DNA of 64,000 nt from Nostoc sp. ATCC 53789 (lineage in GTDB: Bacteria > Cyanobacteriota > Cyanobacteriia > Cyanobacteriales > Nostocaceae): the NCBI RefSeq assembly GCF_009873495.1, contig NZ_CP046703.1:1364001-1428000 (forward strand). Reading direction: 5' to 3'. The notes under the pieces are model-generated. The model ran no database searches. It was not told the DNA's origin and worked only from the letters and a program-made list of their open reading frames with translations. A program made the position numbers and the translations under genes. Shown piece by piece: positions 17,831 to 26,865 of this stretch (positions are counted from its first letter, which is position 1; each line of letters opens with the position of its first letter).

Positions 17831-18214
17831 ATGAAACCCCTAACCATCATTGCATATACTGGAGCAGCAGCAGGACTCGCCGCCTTGGGTGTGACAATGG
17901 CAAAGACTAATCCCAGTCAGGTTGAATATGAAGAATATGCAGTGCAACGGTTGACAGAATACTTAAAAACCGATGTATGCAAAAAAACTACGAATATTAT
18001 AGAAAATTTAATCCATTTTAATTGTGATAAGTTGGTTGACTCAGCTAACCCACAAATCCAAGGAATTATTGCCAGGACTACAGAAAGACAAAATTTTATG
18101 ATTTTTAGCATTTACCGTACAGATTTAAAAATAAATTCTTGGATACCTTCATACAAATTTGAAACGGTGGGAGCTTTTGATCAATTTTATACATACACTG
18201 CTGAAGAACAATAG
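17831..18214 (+). CDS. DUF4359-family small protein
   Basis: A protein of about 127 residues, resembling the cyanobacterial DUF4359 family. It has one hydrophobic N-terminal segment (residues about 3-25, PLTIIAYTGAAAGLAALGVTMA), then a soluble domain containing two close Cys residues (VCKKTTN and FNCDKL) and the end FYTYTAEEQ. The ATG at 17831 is preferred; the frame also opens at a TTG at 17822. The N-terminal segment suggests a membrane-anchored or exported protein. Its function is unknown. It lies alone beside tRNA-His. Confidence 0.7.
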   Translation: MKPLTIIAYTGAAAGLAALGVTMAKTNPSQVEYEEYAVQRLTEYLKTDVCKKTTNIIENLIHFNCDKLVDSANPQIQGIIARTTERQNFMIFSIYRTDLKINSWIPSYKFETVGAFDQFYTYTAEEQ

Positions 18215-18365
18215 CGTAAGCAGAAGTGGAAGAATATAAAAGTGATTTAGAATACTTGTATTTAGTAATTTATAATAGTTTCAATAATCACCAGAGTAAT
18301 TATTACCACCAGCTTAATATTAAGTAAAATATGAACATTAGTCACTGAGAGTTCAAGCTTTGCCG

Positions 18366-19127
18366 ATGTCATCTGCTTATTTGCTAGTATCTCACGGAAG
18401 TCGCGATCCGCGCCCAGAAGTTGCTATGCAGCAATTAGCAAAGCTGGTATGCAACAAATTACCAAACAACTACAACCCATCAAGTAGTGAACATCTGGTT
18501 GGCATAGCAGCTTTAGAAATGAGTCCTCAGCCTTTACATGAGCAGATTCAAAAATTTGCCAAGAGCGCTTTTGGTGATGCCGGGGTTGGGCTACACCAAC
18601 TATCTCAAAACGAGAATCGCCTCAAAATTGTACCGCTATTTCTCCTGCCGGGAGTCCATGTGATGACAGATATTCCCGCCGAAGTAGCACTAGCACAACA
18701 GGCTATTGGTCAAGATATCATGATTGAGTTGCAGCCACATTTAGGCTCTCACCCCAATTTAGAGAAATTACTGGCCAAGCAAATATCTACTATAAAAGCA
18801 GAAGCATGGATTCTCTTAGCTCATGGTAGCCGTCGCCCAGGTTCCAAAGAAACTGTGGAAGCAATGGCGGCGAGTTTATCAGCAGTGGCTGCTTATTGGG
18901 CTGGGCCTCCTAGTTTAGAATCACGGGTGAAAGAGTTAGTAGCCGCTGGTTATCGGGAAATTGCAATTTTGCCATACTTTTTATTCACGGGTGGAATAAC
19001 TGATGCGATCGCGGCCTCCATAGAGGAGCTAAAATTACAATTTTCTGCGGTGAATTTCCAGTTGGCGCAGCCACTGGGAGCAAGTGTAGAATTAGCCGAG
19101 CTTATTTGGGATTTAACGGATAGATGA
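18366..19127 (+). CDS. Sirohydrochlorin chelatase (CbiX/SirB type)
   Basis: Inserts Fe or Co into sirohydrochlorin, in siroheme or cobalamin synthesis. About 253 residues, the long two-lobed form: each half carries the family motif (YLLVSHGSRDPRP at residue 4 and WILLAHGSRRPGS near 150), with metal-binding His in both HGSR motifs and His in LLPGVHVMTDIP. The ATG at 18366 is preferred over an upstream TTG at 18360. The stop overlaps the start of cobA by four bases (ATGA), so the two genes are almost certainly co-translated. With an adjacent SUMT this supplies the metal-insertion step; which metal cannot be read from sequence, but siroheme for nitrite and sulfite reductases is the usual role in cyanobacteria. 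Confidence 0.9.
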   Translation: MSSAYLLVSHGSRDPRPEVAMQQLAKLVCNKLPNNYNPSSSEHLVGIAALEMSPQPLHEQIQKFAKSAFGDAGVGLHQLSQNENRLKIVPLFLLPGVHVMTDIPAEVALAQQAIGQDIMIELQPHLGSHPNLEKLLAKQISTIKAEAWILLAHGSRRPGSKETVEAMAASLSAVAAYWAGPPSLESRVKELVAAGYREIAILPYFLFTGGITDAIAASIEELKLQFSAVNFQLAQPLGASVELAELIWDLTDR

Positions 19128-19903
19128 ACCGCACAGAAAAACAGGAGAACGAGTATTTGGGAAAGGTTTATTTAGTAGGTGCGGGGCCAGGAGATCCAGG
19201 ATTAATAACCCTGAAGGCGAAAGGTTTGTTGGAATGTGCAGATGTAGTTATCTATGATGCCTTAGTGAGTCCGGCAATTCTGGCAATGATTAATCCCCAA
19301 GCCGAACAAATTAACGCTGGTAAGCGCAGGGGGAAACATTCGCTATTCCAGGAAGAAACAACTCAATTAATGATTGAGAAAGCGCAGGATCATGCAATTG
19401 TAGTGCGGTTAAAGGGTGGCGATCCGTTTATCTTTGGTCGTGGTGGCGAAGAGATGGAAGAATTAGTCAACGCTGGGATATCAACTGAAGTTGTGCCCGG
19501 TATCACATCGGGGATTGCGGCGGCGGCTTATGCAGGTATACCTTTGACTCATCGACTGTATAGCTCATCAGTGACATTTGTAACTGGTCACGAGTCGGCG
19601 GGTAAGTATAGACCGAAAGTGAATTGGAATGCGATCGCGAACGGTTCCGAAACCATTGTAATTTATATGGGAATTCACAATCTCCCTTATATTGTGGAAC
19701 AGTTAAGTGCAGCTGGGTTGGATGTAGAAACGCCCATTGCCTTAGTGCGCTGGGGTACGCGCCCAGAACAAGAAGAATTGATTGGAACCTTAAAGACAAT
19801 TGTAGAACAGGTAGAGCAAACTGGATTTGGTGCGCCTGCGATCGCAGTCATTGGAGAAGTAGTAAATATGCACAGCATTTTGTCTAGTTGTCGTCCAGTT
19901 TAA
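19124..19903 (+). CDS. cobA: Uroporphyrinogen-III C-methyltransferase (SUMT)
   Basis: Methylates uroporphyrinogen III at C2 and C7 with S-adenosylmethionine to make precorrin-2. The 259-residue single-domain form shows all family motifs: VYLVGAGPGDPGLITLKA near residue 15, VVIYDALVS, VVRLKGGDPFIFGRGGEE, VVPGITSGIAAAAYAGIPLTHR and the later VIYMG. It overlaps the chelatase gene by four bases, giving a two-step unit from uroporphyrinogen III (with oxidation of precorrin-2 elsewhere) to siroheme or a cobalt corrinoid. A second SUMT domain, fused to HemD, lies at 26866. Confidence 0.95.
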   Translation: MNRTEKQENEYLGKVYLVGAGPGDPGLITLKAKGLLECADVVIYDALVSPAILAMINPQAEQINAGKRRGKHSLFQEETTQLMIEKAQDHAIVVRLKGGDPFIFGRGGEEMEELVNAGISTEVVPGITSGIAAAAYAGIPLTHRLYSSSVTFVTGHESAGKYRPKVNWNAIANGSETIVIYMGIHNLPYIVEQLSAAGLDVETPIALVRWGTRPEQEELIGTLKTIVEQVEQTGFGAPAIAVIGEVVNMHSILSSCRPV

Positions 19904-19927
19904 TGGCTGGCGCAAATGTAAAATCTA

Positions 19928-20554
19928 CTATTCTTTAGTTTCTCGAATCCAAAATGCCAATCCTCCTCCACGACCACGAGCTGCAATGAAATCTTCCGTC
20001 ACTAAAAAGAAGGCAAAGAAGGGTAATTGAGCTATGGGCTGGTTGTAGAAATCTTCTGTTTGAACTTTACCAGAACGAATTGGTCTGTTATAAACAACAC
20101 GACCAAACAGACTGATAAGCATCTGGTTAAAATCAAACGCCAATAAATTTTTCTTACCTGTATATTTCACTGGCCCCGTGAGCTTCAATAAAAGTTGCCC
20201 CAATTCAACCTGATTACAAATTTCGCCTCTATGTGAATCCTGTTCTAAAGTGGCATCAAAGGAAACATGGATTTTTATAAACTTGGGTACATACAAACCC
20301 TTGCCTAATACAATTCCTCCATGTTCTCTGGCTTTCTTAGTGCCAGTGGCAAAGCAAAGTTGCCATTTACCTAGAAGAGACTCAAAGGGGTAAGTTAACC
20401 GTTCCTGCTTGGCAGATTTTTCTGCTTGTAGCAACGCATTTACTAATGTTTCAGTATTAGAGCGTGTATCTTTTTGTTGTCGATATGCAGCCGCAGCCTG
20501 TGATAGCACGGTAACAAAGTCAAATTTGGCTACAGGTGTCAAATTAGCTGTCAT
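19928..20554 (-). CDS. PAP/fibrillin (plastid lipid-associated) family protein
   Basis: A protein of 208 residues of the fibrillin family of cyanobacteria and plastids. Family features are FESLLGKWQLCFATGTKK near residue 60, a lipocalin-like beta-rich centre and the terminal part FFLVTEDFIAARGRGGGLAFWIRE. Members associate with thylakoid or lipid particles and bind hydrophobic molecules; some affect photoprotection or tocopherol and plastoquinone. It is convergent with cobA, with 24 bases between the stops. The tocopherol prenyltransferase gene is 600 bases away on the other strand, which may be coincidence. Confidence 0.85.
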   Translation of the reverse strand: MTANLTPVAKFDFVTVLSQAAAAYRQQKDTRSNTETLVNALLQAEKSAKQERLTYPFESLLGKWQLCFATGTKKAREHGGIVLGKGLYVPKFIKIHVSFDATLEQDSHRGEICNQVELGQLLLKLTGPVKYTGKKNLLAFDFNQMLISLFGRVVYNRPIRSGKVQTEDFYNQPIAQLPFFAFFLVTEDFIAARGRGGGLAFWIRETKE

Positions 20555-20913
20555 AATTTAACTATTTCTTTGCTTTTTTGATAAATTGTAACCTTATGAA
20601 GAGTAGAGAGTGCAGAATCGAGAAGGGGTATTTTTATAATCGGTTGTTAGATTTTTCGCGATTGAGAGTCTTCCATAGGGTAGGTTAATTATTAGTCTCC
20701 TAGGTGTAACTGGTTTTTGAGTAGGGTTACGGCCAAATGTGCCTACCGCTACCTCCCTTACGAAAGCTCTTGTTAATGACCAAATTCTGTGACAATGGTT
20801 AACAATCTGACAATTCATGCAATATGGAAAAGTTAATGCGGAACCTAAGGCCCCAACTTTTGTAGGGAATGGGGAAAATTCAAAGTCTCTCAAAAGGAGG
20901 AGAGAGGAATGAA
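20555..20913. other. Gap upstream of fibrillin gene
   Basis: An open frame covers part of it on the minus strand (20594-20893), but its sequence looks like translated dispersed repeat (TACCGCTACCTCCCTTACG-type) and it is not called. No other feature is seen. Confidence 0.5.
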
Positions 20914-21117
20914 ATTCAGAAGGCAGAAGTACGAAGGCAGAGGGCAGAAGGAACCCACGTTTTTAAACGTGGGATTGAAGCAAGGACGCTTTGTATCTCG
21001 CGCTATGTGTCTCGATACAATTCTTTTTTTAAACTGGGCTTTATACCAGAACTAAAGTTTTTATTAATACTTCTTTCCTTCTGCCTTCTGCCCTCTGCCC
21101 TCTGCCTTTCTTTGTAA
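20914..21117 (+). repeat. Left arm of a 204-bp inverted repeat pair
   Basis: This segment runs from ATTCAGAAGGCAGAAG to CTGCCTTTCTTTGTAA. Its reverse complement recurs at 22736-22940 with only a few differences. Inside are a hairpin (CCCACGTTTTTAAACGTGGG) and copies of GGCAGAGGGCAGAAGG. No coding capacity. It may be a MITE or the trace of a duplicated palindromic element. Confidence 0.85.
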
Positions 21118-21181
21118 GGTTTTCCAAATTTTGTGAAAAGTCAGAGTTAACAATAAGCCGGAATCTGAATCTAAGGTACTC

Positions 21182-22150
21182 ATGAGCCAGAGTTCTCAAA
21201 ACAGCCCTTTGCCACGCAAACCTGTTCAATCATATTTCCATTGGTTATACGCTTTCTGGAAATTCTCTCGCCCTCACACGATTATTGGTACAAGTCTGAG
21301 TGTGTTGAGTTTGTATTTAATTGCTATCGCCATTAGTAATAATACTGCTTCTTTATTCACTACTCCCGGCTCCCTAACCCCTGTCTTCGGCGCATGGATT
21401 GCTTGTCTATGTGGCAATGTTTACATTGTAGGGTTGAATCAATTAGAAGATGTTGATATTGACAAGATTAATAAACCTCATTTACCGTTGGCATCAGGTG
21501 AGTTTTCTCAACAGATGGGGCAATTAATTGTCGCGTCTACTGGGATTTTGGCGCTAGTTGTGGCGTGGCTAACTGGGCCATTCTTGTTTGGCATGGTAGC
21601 AATTAGTTTGGCCATTGGTACTGCTTACTCTTTACCACCAATTCGTTTAAAACAGTTTCCCTTTTGGGCAGCGCTGTGTATTTTTTCGGTACGGGGCACG
21701 ATTGTTAATTTAGGATTGTATCTGCACTATAGTTGGGCACTCAAACAAAGCCAAACAATTCCGCCTGTGGTGTGGGTGCTGACATTGTTTATTTTGGTGT
21801 TTACCTTTGCGATCGCAATCTTTAAAGATATCCCAGATATAGAAGGCGATCGCCTCTACAATATTACTACTTTCACGATTAAACTAGGGCCCCAAGCTGT
21901 GTTTAATCTAGCTCTTTGGGTGATAACAGTCTGTTATCTAGGGATGATTCTGGTTGGGGTGCTACACGTGGCCTCAATTAACCCCATCTTTCTGGTAATT
22001 GCCCATTTCGGGCTGTTAGTTTGGATGTGGTGGCGGAGTTTGGCGGTAGACTTACAAGATAAAAGTGCGATCGCTCAATTCTACCAATTTATCTGGAAAC
22101 TCTTTTTTATGGAATATCTGATTTTTCCTATCGCCTGCTTTTTGGCTTAG
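21182..22150 (+). CDS. hpt: Homogentisate phytyltransferase (UbiA family)
   Basis: Condenses homogentisate with phytyl diphosphate in tocopherol (vitamin E) synthesis, in the membrane. The 322 residues include about nine hydrophobic helices. The two prenyl-diphosphate/Mg motifs are visible: NQLEDVDIDKINKPHLP near residue 95 and FKDIPDIEGDRLYNITT near residue 215. FSRPHTIIGTSLSVLS at the N-terminus is typical of the plant and cyanobacterial phytyltransferases. The next gene starts three bases after the stop, so the two form an operon, and the pair is enclosed by the long inverted repeats at 20914-21117 and 22736-22940. ATG at 21182 fits the family start. Confidence 0.92.
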   Translation: MSQSSQNSPLPRKPVQSYFHWLYAFWKFSRPHTIIGTSLSVLSLYLIAIAISNNTASLFTTPGSLTPVFGAWIACLCGNVYIVGLNQLEDVDIDKINKPHLPLASGEFSQQMGQLIVASTGILALVVAWLTGPFLFGMVAISLAIGTAYSLPPIRLKQFPFWAALCIFSVRGTIVNLGLYLHYSWALKQSQTIPPVVWVLTLFILVFTFAIAIFKDIPDIEGDRLYNITTFTIKLGPQAVFNLALWVITVCYLGMILVGVLHVASINPIFLVIAHFGLLVWMWWRSLAVDLQDKSAIAQFYQFIWKLFFMEYLIFPIACFLA

Positions 22151-22153
22151 ACA

Positions 22154-22627
22154 ATGCTAGAAACCTTTCCTACCAGTTCTATTATCGCTGCGATCGCAGT
22201 TATTTTGAGTTTGTCGATCCTAGGCTATTTCGCTTGGAAAACTTTGATTACTTCAGACTTGTTTCAAAAAGGAATCAATCTTGCTCAAGCAAAAGATTAC
22301 CAAGGTGCAGAAACAGCCTTTCGCAAAGTGATTTCCCTCAACTCTACTAATGATGTAGTGCGCTTGTTTTTGGGAGATGTTTTAAACCAGCAAGGCCAAG
22401 TAGAGGAAGCAACAGAATTATTCCGGGAAGTGATTCGCCGCAGTCCAAAAAATCCCGATGCTTACTTGCGTCTGGCCAATATTCTTATGCAGCAAGAGCG
22501 AGAAGAAGAAGCTAAAACTAACCTGCTACAAGCTAAAGATTTATTGCAAAAACAACGCCAACCCGAAAAAGCTAACAAAATCACTCAAGTGTTAGATAAA
22601 ATGAGTATTAAGTCAAGTCAATCTTAA
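22154..22627 (+). CDS. Membrane-anchored TPR protein
   Basis: A protein of 157 residues with one N-terminal transmembrane helix (about residues 9-32, SIIAAIAVILSLSILGYFAWK) and two to three tetratricopeptide repeats (residues about 40-145; AKDYQGAETAFRKVISLNS, GQVEEATELFREVIRRSP, EREEEAKTNLLQAKDLL). TPRs mediate protein binding, so this may be an assembly or scaffold factor at a membrane. It starts three bases after hpt and is probably co-transcribed with it. No specific family beyond TPR is recognised. Confidence 0.8.
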   Translation: MLETFPTSSIIAAIAVILSLSILGYFAWKTLITSDLFQKGINLAQAKDYQGAETAFRKVISLNSTNDVVRLFLGDVLNQQGQVEEATELFREVIRRSPKNPDAYLRLANILMQQEREEEAKTNLLQAKDLLQKQRQPEKANKITQVLDKMSIKSSQS

Positions 22628-23229
22628 GTTGAGTGAGAATTGCAGAAATTCATTTTTCCTGTTGCGTCTCCTAATTTTTTTACCATTCCCATCATTATTA
22701 TGGTGAGAATGGTTTTATTTTGGAATTATCAGTGTTTACAAAGAAAGGCAGAGGGCAGAGGGCAGAAGGCAAAAGGAAAGAAGTATTAATAAAAACTTTA
22801 GTTCTGGGTACAAAGCCCAGTTTAAAAAAAGAATTGTATCGAGACGCATAGCGCGAGATACAAAGCGTCCTTGCTTCAATCCCACGTTTTTAAACGTGGG
22901 TTCCTTCTGCCCTCTGCCTTCGTACTTCTGCCTTCTGAATGTAATTATGTCCACAACTTTCGTAAGTTTGATTGATGCAAAAACCCTTTGCAACTCTCTT
23001 ATCTTTGCGCTCTTCTCTACGAGACGCTACGCGAATGTGTCCTACCCTGTGGGTACTCCTTCGGAGAACTCGTAGAGTAGCCGCTCCGCGTCTATGCGGT
23101 TCGTTTACTCATTCTCTTATTCCTATCTTCACGCAAGATAAAAGTAAATTTCAAACGACGTGCAAAAAACTTGTGCTAATTAAAGGCATTTAGTAGTAGA
23201 TTTTATAGATTAAAAATAATCCAGTATTT
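22628..23229. other. Gap with inverted-repeat arm and a second dispersed repeat
   Basis: Besides the arm at 22736-22940 it holds a GC-rich phrase around 23015-23105 (CTACGAGACGCTACGCGAA, then AGCCGCTCCGCGTCTATGCGG) of the type dispersed in Nostoc genomes. A 73-codon frame over this repeat is not called as a gene. Confidence 0.55.
22736..22940 (-). repeat. Right arm of a 204-bp inverted repeat pair
   Basis: Reverse complement of 20914-21117. Differences seen by eye are four: the hairpin centre, TATGTG against TATGCG, TTATACCAG against TTGTACCCAG, and CTTCTGCC against CTTTTGCC. The two arms face each other across 1.6 kb containing hpt and the TPR gene. Confidence 0.85.
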
Positions 23230-25371
23230 ATGCCAGACATCATATCAGAATTGTGGGCTAACTTTTTTACATCAGGATCGTTTATTCCACATGGACATTG
23301 TTATCTATGGCAAACTAATTTAGTTTGGTTACATATATTATCTGACGGGTTCATTGCACTAGCTTATTACTCGATTCCAGCTACCCTATTTTACTTTGTC
23401 CGTAAGCGGCAAGATTTACCCTTTGATTGGATATTTTTGCTATTTAGTGGATTTATTGTGGCTTGCGGGACTACTCATTTAATAGAGATTTGGACACTTT
23501 GGCATCCCACTTATTGGGTATCAGGGTTTGTCAAAGCGGTAACTGCCATGATATCTGTAATTACAGCAGTACAACTTGTGTCTTTAGTTCCACAAGCATT
23601 AGCACTTCCTAGCCCTGCTCAAATAGAACAAGCAAATCAAGAACTTCAAACACAAATAGCCGAACGCTTACGGGTAGAAAAGGAACTACGAAAATACCAG
23701 AATCATCTCGAAGAAATGGTTGCTATTCGCACCAATGAAATTACCAAAGCCAACGAGCAATTACAACAAGAAATCCTTGAACGCCAACGAATTTTAGAAG
23801 TTCTCCGACAAAGTGAAGAGCGTTATCGTTATCTAGCTGAGGCAATTCCTCAACTTGTATGGACAACCAAGCCTAACGGCGAATGTGATTTTTTTAATCA
23901 AAATTGGTGCGAATATACTGGGCTAACATTAGAGCAGTCCTTGGGTTCTGGTTGGTTAGCTGCATTGCATCCAGATGATATCCAAAATGCTGATGAAGTG
24001 TGGTCTAATGCCGTAAAAAATAGCACTACATATAACAATGAATATCGTTTTAAACGGGCTTCTGATGGTTCCTATCGTTGGCAACTAGCGCGAGGTTTAC
24101 CACTCAAAGATGAGCAAGGTATTGTAGTTAAGTGGTTTGGGACATGTACAGATATCCACGAACAAAAACAAATACTTGAAGAACGGGCGCACTTGCTGGA
24201 ATTAGAACAAATAGCACGAGCTAAAGCAGAAACAGCCAATCGAATTAAAGATGAATTTCTAGCTGTCCTATCTCACGAACTACGCACTCCACTAAACGCA
24301 ATTCTCGGTTGGTCAAAATTATTGCAAAGTCGGAGGTTAGACCAAGCAAAGACATCGCACGCACTAGCCACAATTGAGCGGAATGCCACTTTACAAGTTC
24401 AACTCATCGAAGACTTGCTGGATATCTCTAGAATTTTACAAGGCAAACTGACGCTAGATATTACGAAAATTAACCTGGAGTCTACGATATTGTCCGCACT
24501 AGAAACAATGCGTTTAGCGGCAGAAACAAAGTTGATTCAGGTAAGTACAGTATTTGAACCGGATGTGGGAGAAGTTATGGGCGACTCGACTCGTTTGCAG
24601 CAGGTCGTCTGGAATCTCCTTTCTAACGCTCTCAAATTTACACCCAAGGAAGGAAAAATAGAAGTGCGATTAGAGCAAGCCGATGGTTATGCTCAAATTA
24701 TAGTTAGCGATACAGGTAAGGGAATCAGTCCTGAGTTTTTGCCATTCGTCTTTGATTACTTCCGCCAAGCAGATAGCACGTCTACGAGAAATTTTGGTGG
24801 ATTAGGATTGGGGTTGGCAATTGTGCGTAATATCGTCGAAATACATGGCGGTATTGTCAAAGCGAAGAGTGAAGGTGAGGATAAAGGGTCAATATTTACT
24901 GTTAGTTTGCCGCTTCTGCCAGATGAAAGCCGAAGCCTAACGGATAAACAAAACTCTGCTGTATTATTAACTTCTAACTTCTTAGCGCTCAATGGCATCC
25001 GCATTTTAGTTGTAGATGATGATACTGATTCACGAGATTTTATTGCTTTTGTACTAGAGCAAGATGGGGCTTTTGTGATTGCGGTATCTTCCGCTTATGA
25101 AGCATTACAAACCCTAGCAGAGATAAAGCCAGATGTGTTGGTTAGCGATATTGGTATGCCTGAGATGGATGGCTATATGTTAATACATCAAGTGAGAACT
25201 TTGATACCAGAACAAGGTGGACAAATTCCAGCAATTGCCTTGACTGCTTTTGCTAGAAACGATGACCAGCAAGAAGCGCTAAAAGCTGGGTTTCAAATGC
25301 ATTTATCCAAGCCTGTTAACCCAGAAGAATTAATTGCAGCCATTACTCGAATTGTCGAAATAAAAGTGTAA
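23230..25371 (+). CDS. Hybrid histidine kinase with ethylene-receptor-like membrane sensor
   Basis: Membrane signalling kinase of 713 residues. Residues about 30-120 form three membrane helices like those of plant ETR1 and cyanobacterial Etr1: D39, Y46, I76, C79 and H83 occupy the spacing of ETR1 D25, Y32, I62, C65 and H69, including the copper-binding Cys and His. A coiled coil (about 130-195) leads to a PAS domain (about 195-315), then HisKA with H349 in LSHELRTPLN, an HATPase_c domain with DTGKGI and GGLGLGL, and a receiver domain with phospho-acceptor D640 in VSDIGMPEMDG. It lacks the GAF domain of ETR1. It has no adjacent response regulator with an output domain, so the receiver probably relays to a separate HPt protein. 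Ethylene binding is inferred, not shown. Confidence 0.93.
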   Translation: MPDIISELWANFFTSGSFIPHGHCYLWQTNLVWLHILSDGFIALAYYSIPATLFYFVRKRQDLPFDWIFLLFSGFIVACGTTHLIEIWTLWHPTYWVSGFVKAVTAMISVITAVQLVSLVPQALALPSPAQIEQANQELQTQIAERLRVEKELRKYQNHLEEMVAIRTNEITKANEQLQQEILERQRILEVLRQSEERYRYLAEAIPQLVWTTKPNGECDFFNQNWCEYTGLTLEQSLGSGWLAALHPDDIQNADEVWSNAVKNSTTYNNEYRFKRASDGSYRWQLARGLPLKDEQGIVVKWFGTCTDIHEQKQILEERAHLLELEQIARAKAETANRIKDEFLAVLSHELRTPLNAILGWSKLLQSRRLDQAKTSHALATIERNATLQVQLIEDLLDISRILQGKLTLDITKINLESTILSALETMRLAAETKLIQVSTVFEPDVGEVMGDSTRLQQVVWNLLSNALKFTPKEGKIEVRLEQADGYAQIIVSDTGKGISPEFLPFVFDYFRQADSTSTRNFGGLGLGLAIVRNIVEIHGGIVKAKSEGEDKGSIFTVSLPLLPDESRSLTDKQNSAVLLTSNFLALNGIRILVVDDDTDSRDFIAFVLEQDGAFVIAVSSAYEALQTLAEIKPDVLVSDIGMPEMDGYMLIHQVRTLIPEQGGQIPAIALTAFARNDDQQEALKAGFQMHLSKPVNPEELIAAITRIVEIKV

Positions 25372-25552
25372 ACAATTACTTAGTAAACAACTTTTTACTC
25401 GTAATAAAGCCTCATATTTTGTATGTAAATGGGCAATTGGATGAGAATCCACTTGTATCAAGTTAGGCTAATAACTTATAATTCCTGCTATAACTACGCC
25501 AAAGCTATACAAGTCAATATTATATATAAACCAAGCAAGTAAGGTAATAAAA

Positions 25553-26782
25553 ATGCTGAAAAACAAGAATGTACTGGTAGCAGCTATTATCTGCTTGTGT
25601 TTGAGTAATGCCAATACTGCTTTTGGTAAAGAAGTTGGCGTTGTTTTATCAAAAATTCCAGACTCAAATCGAGCAGCACTTCCTGGCAACAAAAACGCAG
25701 TTGCTAACTTTGAGCAAGGAAGCAATCTATACAAACAAGGAGATTTCAAAGGAGCAGAGGCGGCGTTTCGGAAAGCGATTGAACTTGAACCCAACTTTGT
25801 GCAAGCTTATATTGCTTTGGCAAATACTCTCGACGATCAAGGCAAACCCCAAGAAGCGATCGCACATTACAAAAAAGCCATCAGCCTCGATCCTCATGAC
25901 TCTGGGGCCTACTTTAATTTGGGTTTGACTTTAGCAAGGCTAAATCAGTTAGAAGCTGCGATCGCACAGTATAAAAAAGCCCTCAGCCTTGAACCCAACT
26001 ATGCAGACGCTCACTATAACTTAGGAAATGCTCTCTACACTCAAGGTAAGCTAACCGAAGCAGTCACCGAATATACAGCAGCTATTCGCCTCAAACCCAG
26101 TTATGCCCCAACTTACACGCGTCTGGGAAATGCTCTCTACGATCAAGGTGAGTTAGCAGAGGCAGTGACTCAGTACAAAAAATCCATTAGCTTTGATCCC
26201 AACTATGCAGACGCTCACTATTACTTAGGCAATGCTTTGTATGCTCAAGGAAAGTCAGCAGAAGCGATCGCCGAATATACAGCAGCCATTCGCCTCTCTC
26301 CAAAAAATCCCGCAGGTTATAATGCCTTGGGAAATACTCTCTACGCTCAAGGCAAACTAGAAGAAGCGATCGCACAATACAAACAAGCCCTCAACCTTGA
26401 ACCCAACTATGCAGACGCTCACTATAATTTAGCAAGCGCTTTTTACGCTCAAGGCAAGCTAACTGAAGCAATCGCCGACTATACCGAAGCGATTCGCATC
26501 GATCCAAAACACGCACAAGCTTACACAGGTTTAGCAAATGCGATGGACGATCAAGGTAAACCCCAAGAAGCGATCGCACATTACAAAAAAGCCATTAGCC
26601 TCGTACCCAACGATGCATTCACTTACTATAATTTGGGCATCACTTTAGGAAGAGAACAACAGCTAGAAGAAGCGATCGTTAATCTCAAAAAAGCCAAAGA
26701 GTTATTCCAAGCTGAAGACAACAAGGAAATGGTTGAGCAAGTTGATCAGCTAATCAAAAAAATTAATATCCGAACGAATTGA
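25553..26782 (+). CDS. Exported TPR repeat protein
   Basis: A protein of 409 residues with an N-terminal signal-like segment (residues about 7-25, VLVAAIICLCLSNANTAFG). About ten 34-residue tetratricopeptide repeats follow, from residue 45 to 390 (consensus YxxLGNALYAQGKLxEAIAxYKKAI-like, with LEPNYADAHYNLG). The repeats are so alike at DNA level (GAACCCAACTATGCAGACGC recurs) that recent internal expansion is likely. TPRs bind proteins; the target is unknown, probably periplasmic. The gene lies between the sensor kinase and cobA-hemD without overlap to either. Repeat count may vary between strains. Confidence 0.85.
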   Translation: MLKNKNVLVAAIICLCLSNANTAFGKEVGVVLSKIPDSNRAALPGNKNAVANFEQGSNLYKQGDFKGAEAAFRKAIELEPNFVQAYIALANTLDDQGKPQEAIAHYKKAISLDPHDSGAYFNLGLTLARLNQLEAAIAQYKKALSLEPNYADAHYNLGNALYTQGKLTEAVTEYTAAIRLKPSYAPTYTRLGNALYDQGELAEAVTQYKKSISFDPNYADAHYYLGNALYAQGKSAEAIAEYTAAIRLSPKNPAGYNALGNTLYAQGKLEEAIAQYKQALNLEPNYADAHYNLASAFYAQGKLTEAIADYTEAIRIDPKHAQAYTGLANAMDDQGKPQEAIAHYKKAISLVPNDAFTYYNLGITLGREQQLEEAIVNLKKAKELFQAEDNKEMVEQVDQLIKKINIRTN

Positions 26783-26784
26783 AT

Positions 26785-26841
26785 TTAGGGAATTGGGGAT
26801 TGGGCATGGGGAATGGGGCATTGGGCATGGGGAATTGGGAA
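26785..26841. repeat. Short tandem repeat (GGGGAATTGGGCAT type)
   Basis: Units of GGGAATTGGGGA, GGGCATGGGGAAT and GGGGCATTGGGCAT run directly after the TPR gene stop. They form a degenerate heptamer array typical of Nostoc genomes. The following AATAACAAATAACAAATG leads straight into the cobA-hemD start codon. Confidence 0.75.
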
Positions 26842-26865
26842 GTAATAACCAATAACAAATAACAA

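Noticed and set aside
20594..20893. 99-codon minus-strand open frame upstream of the fibrillin gene
   Set aside because: It translates dispersed repeat DNA and matches no protein pattern.
22972..23193. 73-codon open frame before the sensor kinase
   Set aside because: It is formed by a GC-rich dispersed repeat (ACGAGACGCTACGCGAA type).
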